A stretch of 17,960 bases of DNA from Dehalococcoidales bacterium (GCA_030672225.1 DAOVGW010000035.1:1-17960), one strand, 5' to 3'; numbered from the stretch's first letter, positions 1-8,028 are shown. Notes: generated from the sequence alone by a model not told the origin. Made by a program: numbers and translations.

Positions 1-472
1 CGACTTTACCAATATCAGCGGCTATTTCCTCATTACTGCGGTCGCCAATTTCAATACCGAAATCCAGAGCCAGCTGCAGCAGTTTCTGCTCATCTTTAAT
101 CTCATAACCCGGTGCCTCTCCCTTAGCCACAGCTAAAAATATCTTGGTTACCTCACGGCCATGGTCGCTGTGGGCTGCCGTCCCGGCGGCTATCATGCGG
201 ACAAAATTGCGGGCGGCGATGGTCTCCGCAGTGGCACCACAGACCCCTTTTCTCTTTTGCTTGTCCTCCAGGGTCTCTTCCCTGCCTCTAGGTAAGGGAA
301 CTCGGCAGGGTCCCATAGCACAATTGCTGCAGCAACTGCCCTCGGCACCTATGGGGCAGGGCTTCATTGTTGCTGCCCGACTAAAGGCGGTGCTAACTCC
401 ATCGCTTGAGGCCTTTTCTATCATCTCTATAGTGGCCGGGTCAATACTTTTCTTTATCTCTTTTTCTGCCAT
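1..472 (-). CDS. cooS: Ni-CO dehydrogenase catalytic subunit, N-terminal part (runs off the window)
   Basis: Catalyses interconversion of CO and CO2 at a Ni-Fe-S C-cluster and supplies CO to acetyl-CoA synthase in the Wood-Ljungdahl pathway. Only the first 157 residues are present. I translated them from an ATG at 472, preceded by a GAGGGGTGA ribosome-binding site. Cysteines C39, C47, C48, C51 and C56 (motif CCxxCxxGPC) plus C78 match the D- and B-cluster ligands of bacterial CODH, at the positions known for Carboxydothermus CODH-II except the last, which is shifted by an insertion. An AHSDHG stretch (H101, H104) follows, as in the family. The gene starts 30 nt after acsD ends and is the last visible gene of the minus-strand operon. 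The C-cluster region lies outside the window, so activity cannot be judged. Family assignment is firm. Whether to call it cooS or acsA depends on what lies beyond the edge. Confidence 0.93.
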   Translation of the reverse strand, partial: MAEKEIKKSIDPATIEMIEKASSDGVSTAFSRAATMKPCPIGAEGSCCSNCAMGPCRVPLPRGREETLEDKQKRKGVCGATAETIAARNFVRMIAAGTAAHSDHGREVTKIFLAVAKGEAPGYEIKDEQKLLQLALDFGIEIGDRSNEEIAADIGKV

Positions 473-502
473 CTTTATATCACCCCTCTATTTTTAACTA
501 TT

Positions 503-1450
503 TTATGAAGCTACCAGTTCGGCTATCATCTCTCGGACTAATCCTATTGCCTCGGGATGTCTCATAACCAGTATGTCTGCCCCAGCCAGAAGCAAGACCA
601 TAGCTGACATTGCTTCCATCAGGATACCTCGCTTTTTGGCATCCCCGAGCTTGGGGTCTTCTTCAGTTGGCATCTTTACTTCTTTGGTCTTCCATGTTTC
701 CTTGGCTATATTGCAAATGATAGGCAGCTGGAGTTTTTCATCCTGCTGGGTTAGGGCGGCTACCCGTATCCTCTCCATTACTGAGTAGCAGTATTCAATG
801 CCGTAGCCTATGCCGCTAACAGTAGGGTCTATCAAGAGCCGCTCATCAGCAATGCCAAGATTGCCCAGCAGAATATTAAGCTGCTTGGCCAGGTTTATGT
901 CTATAGGAGTTGAGGCAGCTACCGTGTGCCGATAACCAATTGCTGCGGCAGCTATCTTTTTATAGTCCCCTTCCTCCACCGGTCCTATTATTAGGTTCTT
1001 CCCCTGGCAGAGCTCGCATACCTTTCTTAGAACCTCGGTATCTTTATCATGATTAGCTGTTCCCCAGATGATCAGGGGGACACTGATAGCATCAGCCACC
1101 TTTTTGGCAATTTCGGCAGCTTCGGGAGCGTTGCGGTCAAGACCGTTGGGGTCGGTGCTTTCCAGTTGAAGACAGATCATCTCTGCCCCGTAGTCATCGA
1201 TGCATTTCCTGGCCCAGGCAACCGGGTCATCGGTTACCCCCTTAAATGGCTCCAGAGCAGCCTCGGCCCAGCCCTCAGGTGGTGTATCATAAACCTCCAT
1301 GGCTATTTTGGGTAGGTGTGGCATCTCGCCTTCAAAAAGGTGGAAGGGGTAGGACATCTCACCGCCAACGGTTACCGCTTTATCCCCCTTACCCAGTGCT
1401 ATTTCTCTAATTTGGCCACTATATGAGAGCTTGGGAAGCTCAAACGCCAT
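503..1450 (-). CDS. acsD: Corrinoid iron-sulfur protein small subunit / CODH-ACS delta subunit
   Basis: Small subunit of the corrinoid Fe-S protein that carries the methyl group from methyl-THF to acetyl-CoA synthase. The 315-residue protein is close to the usual length of bacterial AcsD (about 310-325). Recognisable family features are the N-terminal VTVGGE followed by PFHLFEGE, the IAMEVYD segment near residue 50, and the DDPVAWARKCIDDYGAE segment near residues 74-88. The TIM-barrel-like body includes SVPLIIWGTA, and LIDPTVSGIGYG lies near residues 205-217. The start is supported by a strong AGGAGG located 5 nt upstream of the ATG, 14 nt after the preceding small gene. The partner large subunit (AcsC) and the acetyl-CoA synthase (AcsB) are not in the window and are expected beyond the left edge. 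Homology to the archaeal CdhD family is also evident. Confidence 0.95.
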   Translation of the reverse strand: MAFELPKLSYSGQIREIALGKGDKAVTVGGEMSYPFHLFEGEMPHLPKIAMEVYDTPPEGWAEAALEPFKGVTDDPVAWARKCIDDYGAEMICLQLESTDPNGLDRNAPEAAEIAKKVADAISVPLIIWGTANHDKDTEVLRKVCELCQGKNLIIGPVEEGDYKKIAAAAIGYRHTVAASTPIDINLAKQLNILLGNLGIADERLLIDPTVSGIGYGIEYCYSVMERIRVAALTQQDEKLQLPIICNIAKETWKTKEVKMPTEEDPKLGDAKKRGILMEAMSAMVLLLAGADILVMRHPEAIGLVREMIAELVAS

Positions 1451-1464
1451 TTTTACCTCCTAAC

Positions 1465-1683
1465 TTATGCCGGGTTCTTTCTTTTTTCACTGCCAAACCA
1501 CTCTTTGCTATACCAGTATCGCTCACCAGTCTCAAGATATTTTAGTTTCTCATCCCTGTTCCTCAGTTTATGCCGCCACCTCCCGGCAGCCTCTCCCTCG
1601 GGTTTACCCTCTTCGAAGGTGGCTCCCAGCACCTTTACCTTGTCACGGCCGGGGGCACTCTTTTCCAAAATCTTATATTCCAT
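1465..1683 (-). CDS. Unrecognised 72-residue charged protein inside the Wood-Ljungdahl operon
   Basis: I do not recognise this family. It is a 72-residue soluble protein, very rich in Lys, Glu and Arg, with no Cys, signal peptide or membrane segment. A Trp/Tyr-rich segment (RYWYSKEWFG, residues 55-64) near the C-terminus looks like a conserved core or a partner-binding patch. Evidence that it is a real gene is positional. The ATG at 1683 overlaps the last 11 nt of folD in another frame and is preceded by GAGGTGA inside the folD 3' end, and acsD begins 14 nt after its stop with its own strong ribosome-binding site. This suggests translational coupling to folD and a role linked to the folate or corrinoid steps, but that role is inference. 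A longer ORF on the opposite strand here is judged to be a shadow. Confidence 0.72.
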   Translation of the reverse strand: MEYKILEKSAPGRDKVKVLGATFEEGKPEGEAAGRWRHKLRNRDEKLKYLETGERYWYSKEWFGSEKRKNPA

Positions 1684-2584
1684 ACTTCACCTCTTCCTGG
1701 GCTAAGCCAGCAGCCATTTTTGCTGCCTTTAGTGTGTTTAGCATAAGCATAACTATGGTCATCGGACCTACCCCACCAGGTACCGGGGTTATTGCTTTAA
1801 CCTTCTCCTTTACGGCGTCAAAGTCAACATCGCCGCATAGAATGGCTTTGCCTTCTGCGGTTTTTCCAATTCGGTTAACGCCGACATCTATCACCACCGC
1901 CCCCTCTTTTACCATGTCGGCGGTGATGAATTTTGGTTTTCCGAGGGCTACAATTATTATATCAGCCCTCCTGGTGTGAAAGGCGATGTCGCTGGTTCCG
2001 GTATGGCATACGGTAACGGTGGCATTAGCCCCGGCCTTCTTTTGCAGGAGCATGTTGGCTAAAGGTTTGCCTACGATATTGCTCCTGCCGACAATAACGA
2101 CCTCGGCTCCGCTAATCTTGACTCCTGACCTGATGAGAAGCTCCTGAATGCCGTGTGGAGTGCAGGGCAGGTAGTCCGGTTCCCCGATCATCAGCTTGCC
2201 CACATTCACCGGGTGAAAGCCGTCAACATCCTTTTTGGGGTCAATAGCCAAAAGAACATTGGTTTCGTTAATATGCTTGGGCAGGGGTAGCTGCACCAGG
2301 ATACCGTGAATCTTGGGGTCTTTATTAAGTCGGTCAATGAGAGCCAGCAGTGTGGGCTCATCGGTCTCAGCCGATAGGTCGTGCCTTTCCGAATAGATGC
2401 CCAGGGCCTTACATGTCTTTGCCTTTGAACCGACATAGACCTGGGAAGCCGGGTCGTCACCCACCAGGACAGTGGCTAAGCCCGGTACCAGATTATGCTT
2501 CTGCCTAAGTTCAGCGATTTCCTGTTTTAGCTCCTCACGAATCTGTTTGGCAATTTCGGTGCCACTAATAATCTGTGCTGTCAT
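1673..2584 (-). CDS. folD: Bifunctional methylene-THF dehydrogenase / methenyl-THF cyclohydrolase
   Basis: Cytosolic enzyme of the methyl branch. It interconverts 10-formyl-, methenyl- and methylene-tetrahydrofolate using NAD(P). The 303-residue protein is slightly longer than E. coli FolD (288). Active-site residues fall at the E. coli positions: Y50 and K54 (YVGSK), Q98 (LVQLPLPKH) and D121 (KDVDGFHP). The Rossmann phosphate-binding loop VGRSNIVGKP is near residues 165-174, and the family signature PVPGGVGPMT is near 278-287. The ATG lies 10 nt after the stop of the upstream cooC-like gene, with a GAGG ribosome-binding site overlapping that stop. The 3' end overlaps the small gene by 11 nt. 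Its position between CODH-maturation genes and acsD shows it works here in acetyl-CoA-pathway carbon flow, alongside any general one-carbon role. Confidence 0.97.
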   Translation of the reverse strand: MTAQIISGTEIAKQIREELKQEIAELRQKHNLVPGLATVLVGDDPASQVYVGSKAKTCKALGIYSERHDLSAETDEPTLLALIDRLNKDPKIHGILVQLPLPKHINETNVLLAIDPKKDVDGFHPVNVGKLMIGEPDYLPCTPHGIQELLIRSGVKISGAEVVIVGRSNIVGKPLANMLLQKKAGANATVTVCHTGTSDIAFHTRRADIIIVALGKPKFITADMVKEGAVVIDVGVNRIGKTAEGKAILCGDVDFDAVKEKVKAITPVPGGVGPMTIVMLMLNTLKAAKMAAGLAQEEVKYGI

Positions 2585-2594
2585 TTTCTTTTCC

Positions 2595-3356
2595 TCACTT
2601 CTGGTTAAGAACCTTGGCCATTAGGTTGCCAATCGCCTGGACTGCCTTAGAGGTATCGGGTAGCTCAAGAAGAGGCTGTTGTTCCAGGTCATACTGGTGC
2701 AGTTCTTCGTCAAAAGGAATGGTGGCTATTGGTTCTAGTCCTAGCTCACTAAGCTCCCTGGTAATGTGTGAGTCTATGACTTTAGGGGCGAAATTGATTA
2801 TTACCGACTGTCTCTTCACCACCAGTTTAAGCTCGGAGACTAAATCTCTGATACGAGCCACTGTTCGGATACCCTTTACCGAGTGGTCGGAGATTATCAG
2901 CAGCTCATCAATATCCTCGGTGGTTCTTCGTGATAGGTGCTCCATTCCGGCTTCATTGTCCATAACCATATAGGTGTAATTTGTCATCAGACTGTCAATA
3001 AACTTCTTAAGCACCGTGTTGGGGTAGCAGTAGCACCCGGTGCCTTCGCCTCGGCCCATTGCTATAATGTCCAGGCCGGTACTTTCAACCATGGTTTCAT
3101 TCAGTCTAACCTCTAGGTAAGCCTCCTTGGTAAGTCCTGGGGGAATTTTCATTTTCTCTTCATTAAAGGAAGCGATTATTGAGCCGATGGTCTCTTCTAC
3201 ACTAAGCCCCAGGCTATCCCCCAGGTTGGCGTTGGCATCAGCGTCAACGGCCAGGATTGGTCCTGGCTTATGGTTTTTCAGGTAGCGAATTATAAGGCTG
3301 GCTGTTGAGGTCTTGCCGCTACCACCCTTACCAGCTACAGCAATTTTAAAGCACAA
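2595..3356 (-). CDS. cooC: CooC/AcsF-type P-loop ATPase for CODH or ACS nickel-site maturation (second copy)
   Basis: MinD-like ATPase of the CooC/AcsF family, which assists nickel insertion into CO dehydrogenase or acetyl-CoA synthase. The 253 residues carry a deviant Walker A motif (GKGGSGKTS, residues 9-17), the switch-like VDADANANLG (37-46), the CooC-specific metal-binding pair C108-Y-C110, and a Walker B-like MVMDNEAGMEHLSR near 131-144. The predicted start is TTG at 3356, 5 nt after the acsV stop. It is chosen because AAGGTGGG in the acsV 3' end sits 9 nt upstream and the next residues lead straight into the first beta strand. Its place immediately after acsV is reminiscent of the acsF/acsV pairing in acetogens, so it may serve ACS or the corrinoid protein, while the other copy at 7198 serves CooS. 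That split is inference. Confidence 0.9.
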   Translation of the reverse strand: MCFKIAVAGKGGSGKTSTASLIIRYLKNHKPGPILAVDADANANLGDSLGLSVEETIGSIIASFNEEKMKIPPGLTKEAYLEVRLNETMVESTGLDIIAMGRGEGTGCYCYPNTVLKKFIDSLMTNYTYMVMDNEAGMEHLSRRTTEDIDELLIISDHSVKGIRTVARIRDLVSELKLVVKRQSVIINFAPKVIDSHITRELSELGLEPIATIPFDEELHQYDLEQQPLLELPDTSKAVQAIGNLMAKVLNQK

Positions 3357-3361
3357 ATTTT

Positions 3362-5293
3362 TTAGCCCACCTTTATTTTTACTGAAGAAAATTCATCGGT
3401 ATTGGTATGTGGTAGAAATAGAGCCGCTACATAGTTATTCATAAAATCGGTATTTTCAGATAGTTCAAAGTTGGTCATCATTCTGGCAACCCTTTGCCCA
3501 TCACTGGCTAGGTCAGTAGAGAAGGAGGTTAGCCTTGCTCCCAGAAGGGAGCCGTTGCCGATAAAGATAAATTTATCCCAGGGAAGGTCTGGAAGAAGCC
3601 CAATTGTGATAGCATTCTCAATATCAATATTACTGCCGAAGGTGCCGGCGATAATTACCTGCTCTATATTTGAGCATTTAGCCCCCAGGCTTTTAATTAG
3701 TGTCTGGCAGCCGGCATACATAGCCGCCTTGGCCCGGATGAGGTTATCAATATCTATCTCGGTAAAAACAATGTCCCTGCCAATCTGGGTTTCTGGCGCC
3801 CAGGCCAGGACATACTCGTAGCCATCCTCACCCCGTCTGATTCTGCCAGTGGCTAGGTCAGTGTGGAACTTGCCATTCTGGCTGATAGCCCCGGCTCTTA
3901 GCAGTCCGGCGACGATGTTTATTAGTCCTGAGCCGCAGATTCCCTTTGGCTTGGTTCCGCCGATGGTGGTAAGTGTCGGCTCAAAATTTGATGGACTAAT
4001 GCTACAGCCCTCAATGGCGCCGGAGGTGGCTAGCATACCCTGCTTTATGCCGCCGCCTTCAAAGGCGGGGCCGGCTGAGCAGGAGGCGGTTACCATAAAG
4101 TCGGAATTGCCAATCACTATCTCGCCATTGGTGCCTATGTCTATGTATAGTGTTACCGTTTTTCGCTGATATATCCCGGTTCCGAGGATGCCGGCCACTA
4201 TATCGCCGCCAACATAGCTGGCTACTGAGGGCAGGGTATAGAGGTGAACATGCTCTTCTACCCCAATGCCAAGAGAGCTTGCCCTTACCGGCGGCGCAAT
4301 ATTAACAGTCGGCACATAAGGAGACAGCCTGATATACTTGGGGTCAAGGCCTAAAAGGAGCTGAACCATTACCGTATTGCCGGCAATGACTAGGTGGCAA
4401 ATGTCCTTAACTTCGGTACCAGCCTGTTTGGTTAGCTCCTGAAGTAACCCATTTATGGTGGCGATAACTGCGCGCCCGAGCTTTTTTAGACCACCCGCTT
4501 TCTGGGAGTAGGCGATACGGCTAATAACATCTTCCCCATAGCTTATTTGCCCGTTATAGTCCAGGCTTTGTGCCAGGACTTTGCCCCGGTTTAAGTCAAG
4601 TAACTGCCCGCGGACGGCAGTAGTTCCGATATCAAAGGCCAGGGAGTAATGCCTGGCTCTGGTATCTCCGGGTTCAACATTTGTTACGCTAAGCCTTGGT
4701 TCAGTATCCCGCAGGGTGGTAACAGTAACCTTCCAGTCGCCATCACGCAGCACACGGGCCAGCTTTTTTATTACAGTAAAATCTACCGAGATGCTAGCCA
4801 GGCCATATTGCTGTTTTAGGCCTCTTAGCAGTCGGGACAGGTCGCTTGTGTTATCTGTTAATGTCGGTGGCTTAAGCTGAAGTAACAGCTTACTGACCGC
4901 TGGATTAAAACTCCAGCCTTTGGCTAATGCCGCTGATGGCTGAACGCCAGCCACCATCGCCTCTTTCTCTTGGGCAAGGATTGCCTTCTCTAGCCTTGAT
5001 GCTACCGGAATTTGAACAATTAAATCAGTTATTACTCGGCTCTGGCAGGCTTGCCTGATACCACTGGCGTACTCTTCATCGGAGACCCTGGCTGTCTTGA
5101 TGCTTTCTACTTCTCCTTTTTTAATCATTACCTTACAGGTGCCGCAGGTGCCAGCACCACCGCAGGAGGCATTAATATGTACCCCGGCAGCAAGGGCTGT
5201 CTCTCTAAGATTGGCACCCGGCTCCGCGATAATATCAGTATTATCGGGCTCAAAGTGAACCCTTATTTTCGTATTTGGCGAATTCTTCGCCAT
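3362..5293 (-). CDS. acsV: Reductive activator of the corrinoid iron-sulfur protein (ASKHA ATPase with [2Fe-2S] domain)
   Basis: RACo-type protein that uses ATP to drive an electron onto inactivated Co(II) corrinoid of AcsCD, restoring the Co(I) form. The 643 residues match the family length. An N-terminal plant-type [2Fe-2S] ferredoxin domain has ligands C44, C50, C53 and C83 (CGGAGTCGTC and QAC). A linker follows, then the C-terminal ASKHA/DUF4445-like ATPase domain with phosphate-1 loop FDIGTT (220-225), phosphate-2 loop IDIGTNGE (384-391), an SAGPAFEGG stretch (406-414) and an adenosine-type motif AGTFGSN near the C-terminus. The ATG at 5293 has an AGGAG site 8 nt upstream, 30 nt after fhs. 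Corrinoid activators of methyltransferases (RamA-like) are related but have a different Fe-S domain. The operon context with acsD favours the AcsV role. Confidence 0.94.
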   Translation of the reverse strand: MAKNSPNTKIRVHFEPDNTDIIAEPGANLRETALAAGVHINASCGGAGTCGTCKVMIKKGEVESIKTARVSDEEYASGIRQACQSRVITDLIVQIPVASRLEKAILAQEKEAMVAGVQPSAALAKGWSFNPAVSKLLLQLKPPTLTDNTSDLSRLLRGLKQQYGLASISVDFTVIKKLARVLRDGDWKVTVTTLRDTEPRLSVTNVEPGDTRARHYSLAFDIGTTAVRGQLLDLNRGKVLAQSLDYNGQISYGEDVISRIAYSQKAGGLKKLGRAVIATINGLLQELTKQAGTEVKDICHLVIAGNTVMVQLLLGLDPKYIRLSPYVPTVNIAPPVRASSLGIGVEEHVHLYTLPSVASYVGGDIVAGILGTGIYQRKTVTLYIDIGTNGEIVIGNSDFMVTASCSAGPAFEGGGIKQGMLATSGAIEGCSISPSNFEPTLTTIGGTKPKGICGSGLINIVAGLLRAGAISQNGKFHTDLATGRIRRGEDGYEYVLAWAPETQIGRDIVFTEIDIDNLIRAKAAMYAGCQTLIKSLGAKCSNIEQVIIAGTFGSNIDIENAITIGLLPDLPWDKFIFIGNGSLLGARLTSFSTDLASDGQRVARMMTNFELSENTDFMNNYVAALFLPHTNTDEFSSVKIKVG

Positions 5294-5323
5294 CCTTTTA
5301 CTCCTATGTCGCCTCGGACACGA

Positions 5324-7105
5324 TTAGAATAAGCCCTTGACCTTCCCTGTTTCTACGTCCACGTCTATCCTTCTGAAAGCTGGACTGGACGAGGTTCCCG
5401 GCATAAGTTTAATACTACCGGCCACCGGTACGTTAAAACCGGCGCCGCCATAGGTTAAGATGTCGTTAATCGGTAGTGTCCATCCCTTGGGGCGGCCCTT
5501 TAAGCTGGGGTTATGAGATAGGCTCAGGTGGGTCTTTACCATGCAGGTGGCCATATTCTGCAAGTTTGGGTCTTTCTCTATCCGTTCAGCTTTAGCCAGG
5601 GCTTCCGGTGAGTAGCTGACACCATCGGCACCATAGACCTCCCGGGCGATGGTCTCAATCCGCTGACGTAGGGGGACATCGTCCTTATAGAGTAACCTGA
5701 AGTCTACATTGTCCTGGCAGGCGTCAATGACGGCATCAGCCAGCTCCAGAGCACCGGCGCCTCCTTTGAGCCAGTGCTCGGAGACAGCCGCTCTGGCACC
5801 AGCCGCCTCAGCTGCTCTTTTAACTAGGGCTATCTCGTTTTTGGTATCAGTATGGAAGCTATTGACGCAGACCACCGGGTTTATACCTGACTTTTTCACC
5901 GTTTCAATGTGGGCAACAAGGTTGGTGCATCCCTTCTCCACTAGCTCAAGATTCTCAACAGTATAAGCATCATCCAGTGGTTTGCCGGGGACGACCTTGG
6001 GCCCACCACCGTGCATCTTAAGCGCCCTGACAGTAGCCACAATAACAGCACAGTTTGGGATTAAGCCGCTTAAGCGGCATTTTATGTTCCAGAACTTCTC
6101 AAAGCCAATATCAGCGCCGAAACCGCTCTCGGTAACATGGTAATCCGAGAGCTTTAGCGCCACCTGGTCGGCAACAATGGAGGATTGCCCAACAGCTATA
6201 TTGGCAAAGGGGCCGGCGTGAACCAGCACCGGTTGCCCCTCCAGGCTCTGGAGCATGTTGGGATTGGCTGCCTTTACCATCCAGGCGGTCATGGCGCCGT
6301 CCACCTCTAGGTCTTTGGTGGTAATTGGCTTACCCTGCTTATCATAAGCAACAATAATCTTTGACATCCGCTCACGCAAATCAGAAAGACTGGTAAAAAC
6401 AGAAAATATGGCCATGACTTCGGAGCTTACCGATATAGCAAAACCAGACCGCATCATGAAGCCATCCATCTTGCCACCGATGCCGATAACGATTTCCCGG
6501 AGGGATTGAGCGCAAAAATCCATAACCCACTTCATCTCAATATTTCTTGGGTCAATATTAAGCCGTTTTAGGTTTCTCTTGGCCAGAAACTCATCGCTGT
6601 TATTAAACTCATGTTGCAGGCGAGAAGTAACGGCCACCATAGCCAGATTATGGGCATTGGTAACATTATCTATATCACCGGTTAGCCCCAGTGAGAATGG
6701 AGTAAGGGGGATACACTGAGAGAGACCACCACCGGCAGCACTGCCCTTTATATTAAAGGTAGGTCCTCCCGAAGGCTGGCGAATGGCACCGGATACATTT
6801 TTGCCCCTCAGGGCAAGCCCAGGCACCAAACCCATGGTGGTGGTGCTTTTGCCTTCACCCAGTGGGGTCGGGGTGATGGCGGTGACATCAATATATTTGG
6901 CATTGGGCCTGTCTTTTAAGCGCTTCAAAATGGCAGCAAAGTCAATCTTTCCCAGGTAGTGCCCATAGGGCAAAAGTTCCTCTCCTAGAATGCCCCACTC
7001 ATCGGCTATCTGCTGGACGGTTTTCATGTGTTTTTCAGCCTCTTCGGCAATTTGCCAGTCCGCTAGTTTGGTAGGGTCTAGTGAGGTGATGTCAAATTTT
7101 TCCAT
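5324..7105 (-). CDS. fhs: Formate-tetrahydrofolate ligase (10-formyl-THF synthetase)
   Basis: Condenses formate with tetrahydrofolate using ATP, the entry step of the methyl branch. The 593-residue protein is longer than the usual bacterial enzyme (about 557). Seen are the P-loop TPTPLGEGKSTTT (78-90), the RQPSGGPTFNIKG segment, the LTGDIDNVTNAHNL segment, GPFANIAVGQSS, and ATVRALKMHGGGPKV. Several of these (PLGEGKS, RQPS, GGGPxV followed by a short insertion, NLELVEKG) read more like the synthetase domain of eukaryotic C1-THF synthases than the Moorella enzyme. The ATG at 7105 is preceded by AAGGAG at 10 nt. The gap to the preceding cooC is 92 nt and may contain a secondary promoter. The gene is followed 30 nt later by acsV. 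Confidence 0.97.
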   Translation of the reverse strand: MEKFDITSLDPTKLADWQIAEEAEKHMKTVQQIADEWGILGEELLPYGHYLGKIDFAAILKRLKDRPNAKYIDVTAITPTPLGEGKSTTTMGLVPGLALRGKNVSGAIRQPSGGPTFNIKGSAAGGGLSQCIPLTPFSLGLTGDIDNVTNAHNLAMVAVTSRLQHEFNNSDEFLAKRNLKRLNIDPRNIEMKWVMDFCAQSLREIVIGIGGKMDGFMMRSGFAISVSSEVMAIFSVFTSLSDLRERMSKIIVAYDKQGKPITTKDLEVDGAMTAWMVKAANPNMLQSLEGQPVLVHAGPFANIAVGQSSIVADQVALKLSDYHVTESGFGADIGFEKFWNIKCRLSGLIPNCAVIVATVRALKMHGGGPKVVPGKPLDDAYTVENLELVEKGCTNLVAHIETVKKSGINPVVCVNSFHTDTKNEIALVKRAAEAAGARAAVSEHWLKGGAGALELADAVIDACQDNVDFRLLYKDDVPLRQRIETIAREVYGADGVSYSPEALAKAERIEKDPNLQNMATCMVKTHLSLSHNPSLKGRPKGWTLPINDILTYGGAGFNVPVAGSIKLMPGTSSSPAFRRIDVDVETGKVKGLF

Positions 7106-7152
7106 CCTTTGTTTTCTCCTTCTTTGCCGTTTTATCTTTACTTAACTTAAAC

Positions 7153-7197
7153 TTGTTTTATCAATGGGCAGACTTAGCTTCAAATTATTTTATCAAT
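7153..7197. repeat. Pair of 13-bp direct repeats in the cooC-fhs gap
   Basis: TTGTTTTATCAAT (7153-7165) and TTATTTTATCAAT (7185-7197) differ at one base and start 32 bp apart, about three helical turns. The second abuts the cooC stop codon. The core TTATCAA occurs once more at 8022-8028, near the predicted transcription start of the cooC promoter. They may be binding sites of a shared regulator. In an AT-rich gap, chance is a real alternative. Confidence 0.45.
7155..7183 (-). promoter_or_regulatory. Weak candidate promoter upstream of fhs
   Basis: In the 92-nt gap between cooC and fhs the minus strand reads TTGAAG (7183-7178), 17 nt of spacer, then TAAAAC (7160-7155), each matching the sigma-70 consensus at four of six positions. 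It lies within an AT-rich tract flanked by two near-identical direct repeats. It could give fhs expression independent of the upstream promoter. The match is modest and could be chance. Confidence 0.3.
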
Positions 7198-7971
7198 CTA
7201 TGCTTTAGTAGCGGTCGCCAGTTTGCGGTAGATATCCCTGGCCGCTGAAGTAATATCAGGACTGGCATTAAAAAGGGGCTTATTACTAATATCGGCGTCC
7301 ACCATCGCCTGGTCATAGGGGATAAAGCCGAGAAGCTCAAAGCCAGCAAGTCCGGAAGTTATAAATTCTCTCTCTTGCTGATTGTGAACCTTGTTTCCAA
7401 CCACAGCAATATTTTCTAGACCGATGTCTCTGGCTAGTTTGGCGATTCTATAGGCTGTTCCCAGGCTGCCCCTACCTGGTTCTACGACCACAATTAGCTT
7501 ATCTACTGCCTTGGCTGTGCCACGGCTCAGATGCTCTATGCCGGCCGCCATATCCAGAATGACCACTTCATTTCTGGATATAAGCAGGTGGGCCAGCAGG
7601 CCAGCCAAAAACGCATTTTCCGGGCAATAACAGCCGCCACCCCCCTTCTTAACTGGTCCCATAACTAGAAGTCTAATTCCATTATGCTTTAGCGAATACC
7701 TATCTGGTATGTCATCAACCTTGGGATTCAGCTTAAAGTAGAGGCCTGCCTTACCCGGCTGAGTTTCTGTCCTTTCCTCTATAAGCTCCTTCATTTCAGA
7801 TATAGGGGTCACCTTCTCGGCGTCGGGAAAACCGAGCGTGGCGGCTAGATTGGTATCAGGGTCGGCGTCTATAGCTATGACGCAGTAGCCAGATTTACTA
7901 AATGCCTTGGCAAGGAGCGATGCTAGTAGTGTCTTTCCTACGCCACCCTTGCCGCTAATAGCAATCTTCAT
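7198..7971 (-). CDS. cooC: CooC-type nickel-site maturation ATPase (first gene of the operon)
   Basis: CooC-family ATPase that helps assemble the Ni-Fe-S C-cluster of CO dehydrogenase in the cytosol. The 257 residues contain the deviant Walker A motif GKGGVGKT (7-14), IDADPDTNLA (34-43), the diagnostic metal-binding pair C114-Y-C116 in a Gly-rich loop (GGGGCYCPEN), the Walker B-like VILDMAAGIEHLSRG, and an NKVHNQQE nucleotide-base segment. It is the promoter-proximal gene, 92 nt ahead of fhs. The ATG at 7971 has no clear Shine-Dalgarno match in the 15 nt upstream, unlike its neighbours. It is paralogous to the ATPase at 2595-3356 but clearly diverged. The PDTNL form of the switch segment and the longer Gly run distinguish it. 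Assignment to CooS rather than ACS maturation is a guess. Confidence 0.92.
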   Translation of the reverse strand: MKIAISGKGGVGKTLLASLLAKAFSKSGYCVIAIDADPDTNLAATLGFPDAEKVTPISEMKELIEERTETQPGKAGLYFKLNPKVDDIPDRYSLKHNGIRLLVMGPVKKGGGGCYCPENAFLAGLLAHLLISRNEVVILDMAAGIEHLSRGTAKAVDKLIVVVEPGRGSLGTAYRIAKLARDIGLENIAVVGNKVHNQQEREFITSGLAGFELLGFIPYDQAMVDADISNKPLFNASPDITSAARDIYRKLATATKA

Positions 7972-8028
7972 AAAAGTCTTTAACTTTGGTATAATCTAGC
8001 TGATGTTTTGCCGAGCAAGGCTTATCAA

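Noticed and set aside
1..472. Truncated CO dehydrogenase pseudogene
   Set aside because: The frame is open to the window edge and all N-terminal cluster cysteines are intact, so it is cut only by the window boundary.
1467..1979. 170-codon open frame on the plus strand opposite folD and the small gene
   Set aside because: It is antisense to folD, whose catalytic residues are all intact, and its translation has no family features. It is a shadow frame.
7106..7197. THF riboswitch ahead of fhs
   Set aside because: The gap is AT-rich and lacks the conserved core and stems of the known THF riboswitch classes. I see only repeats and a weak promoter.
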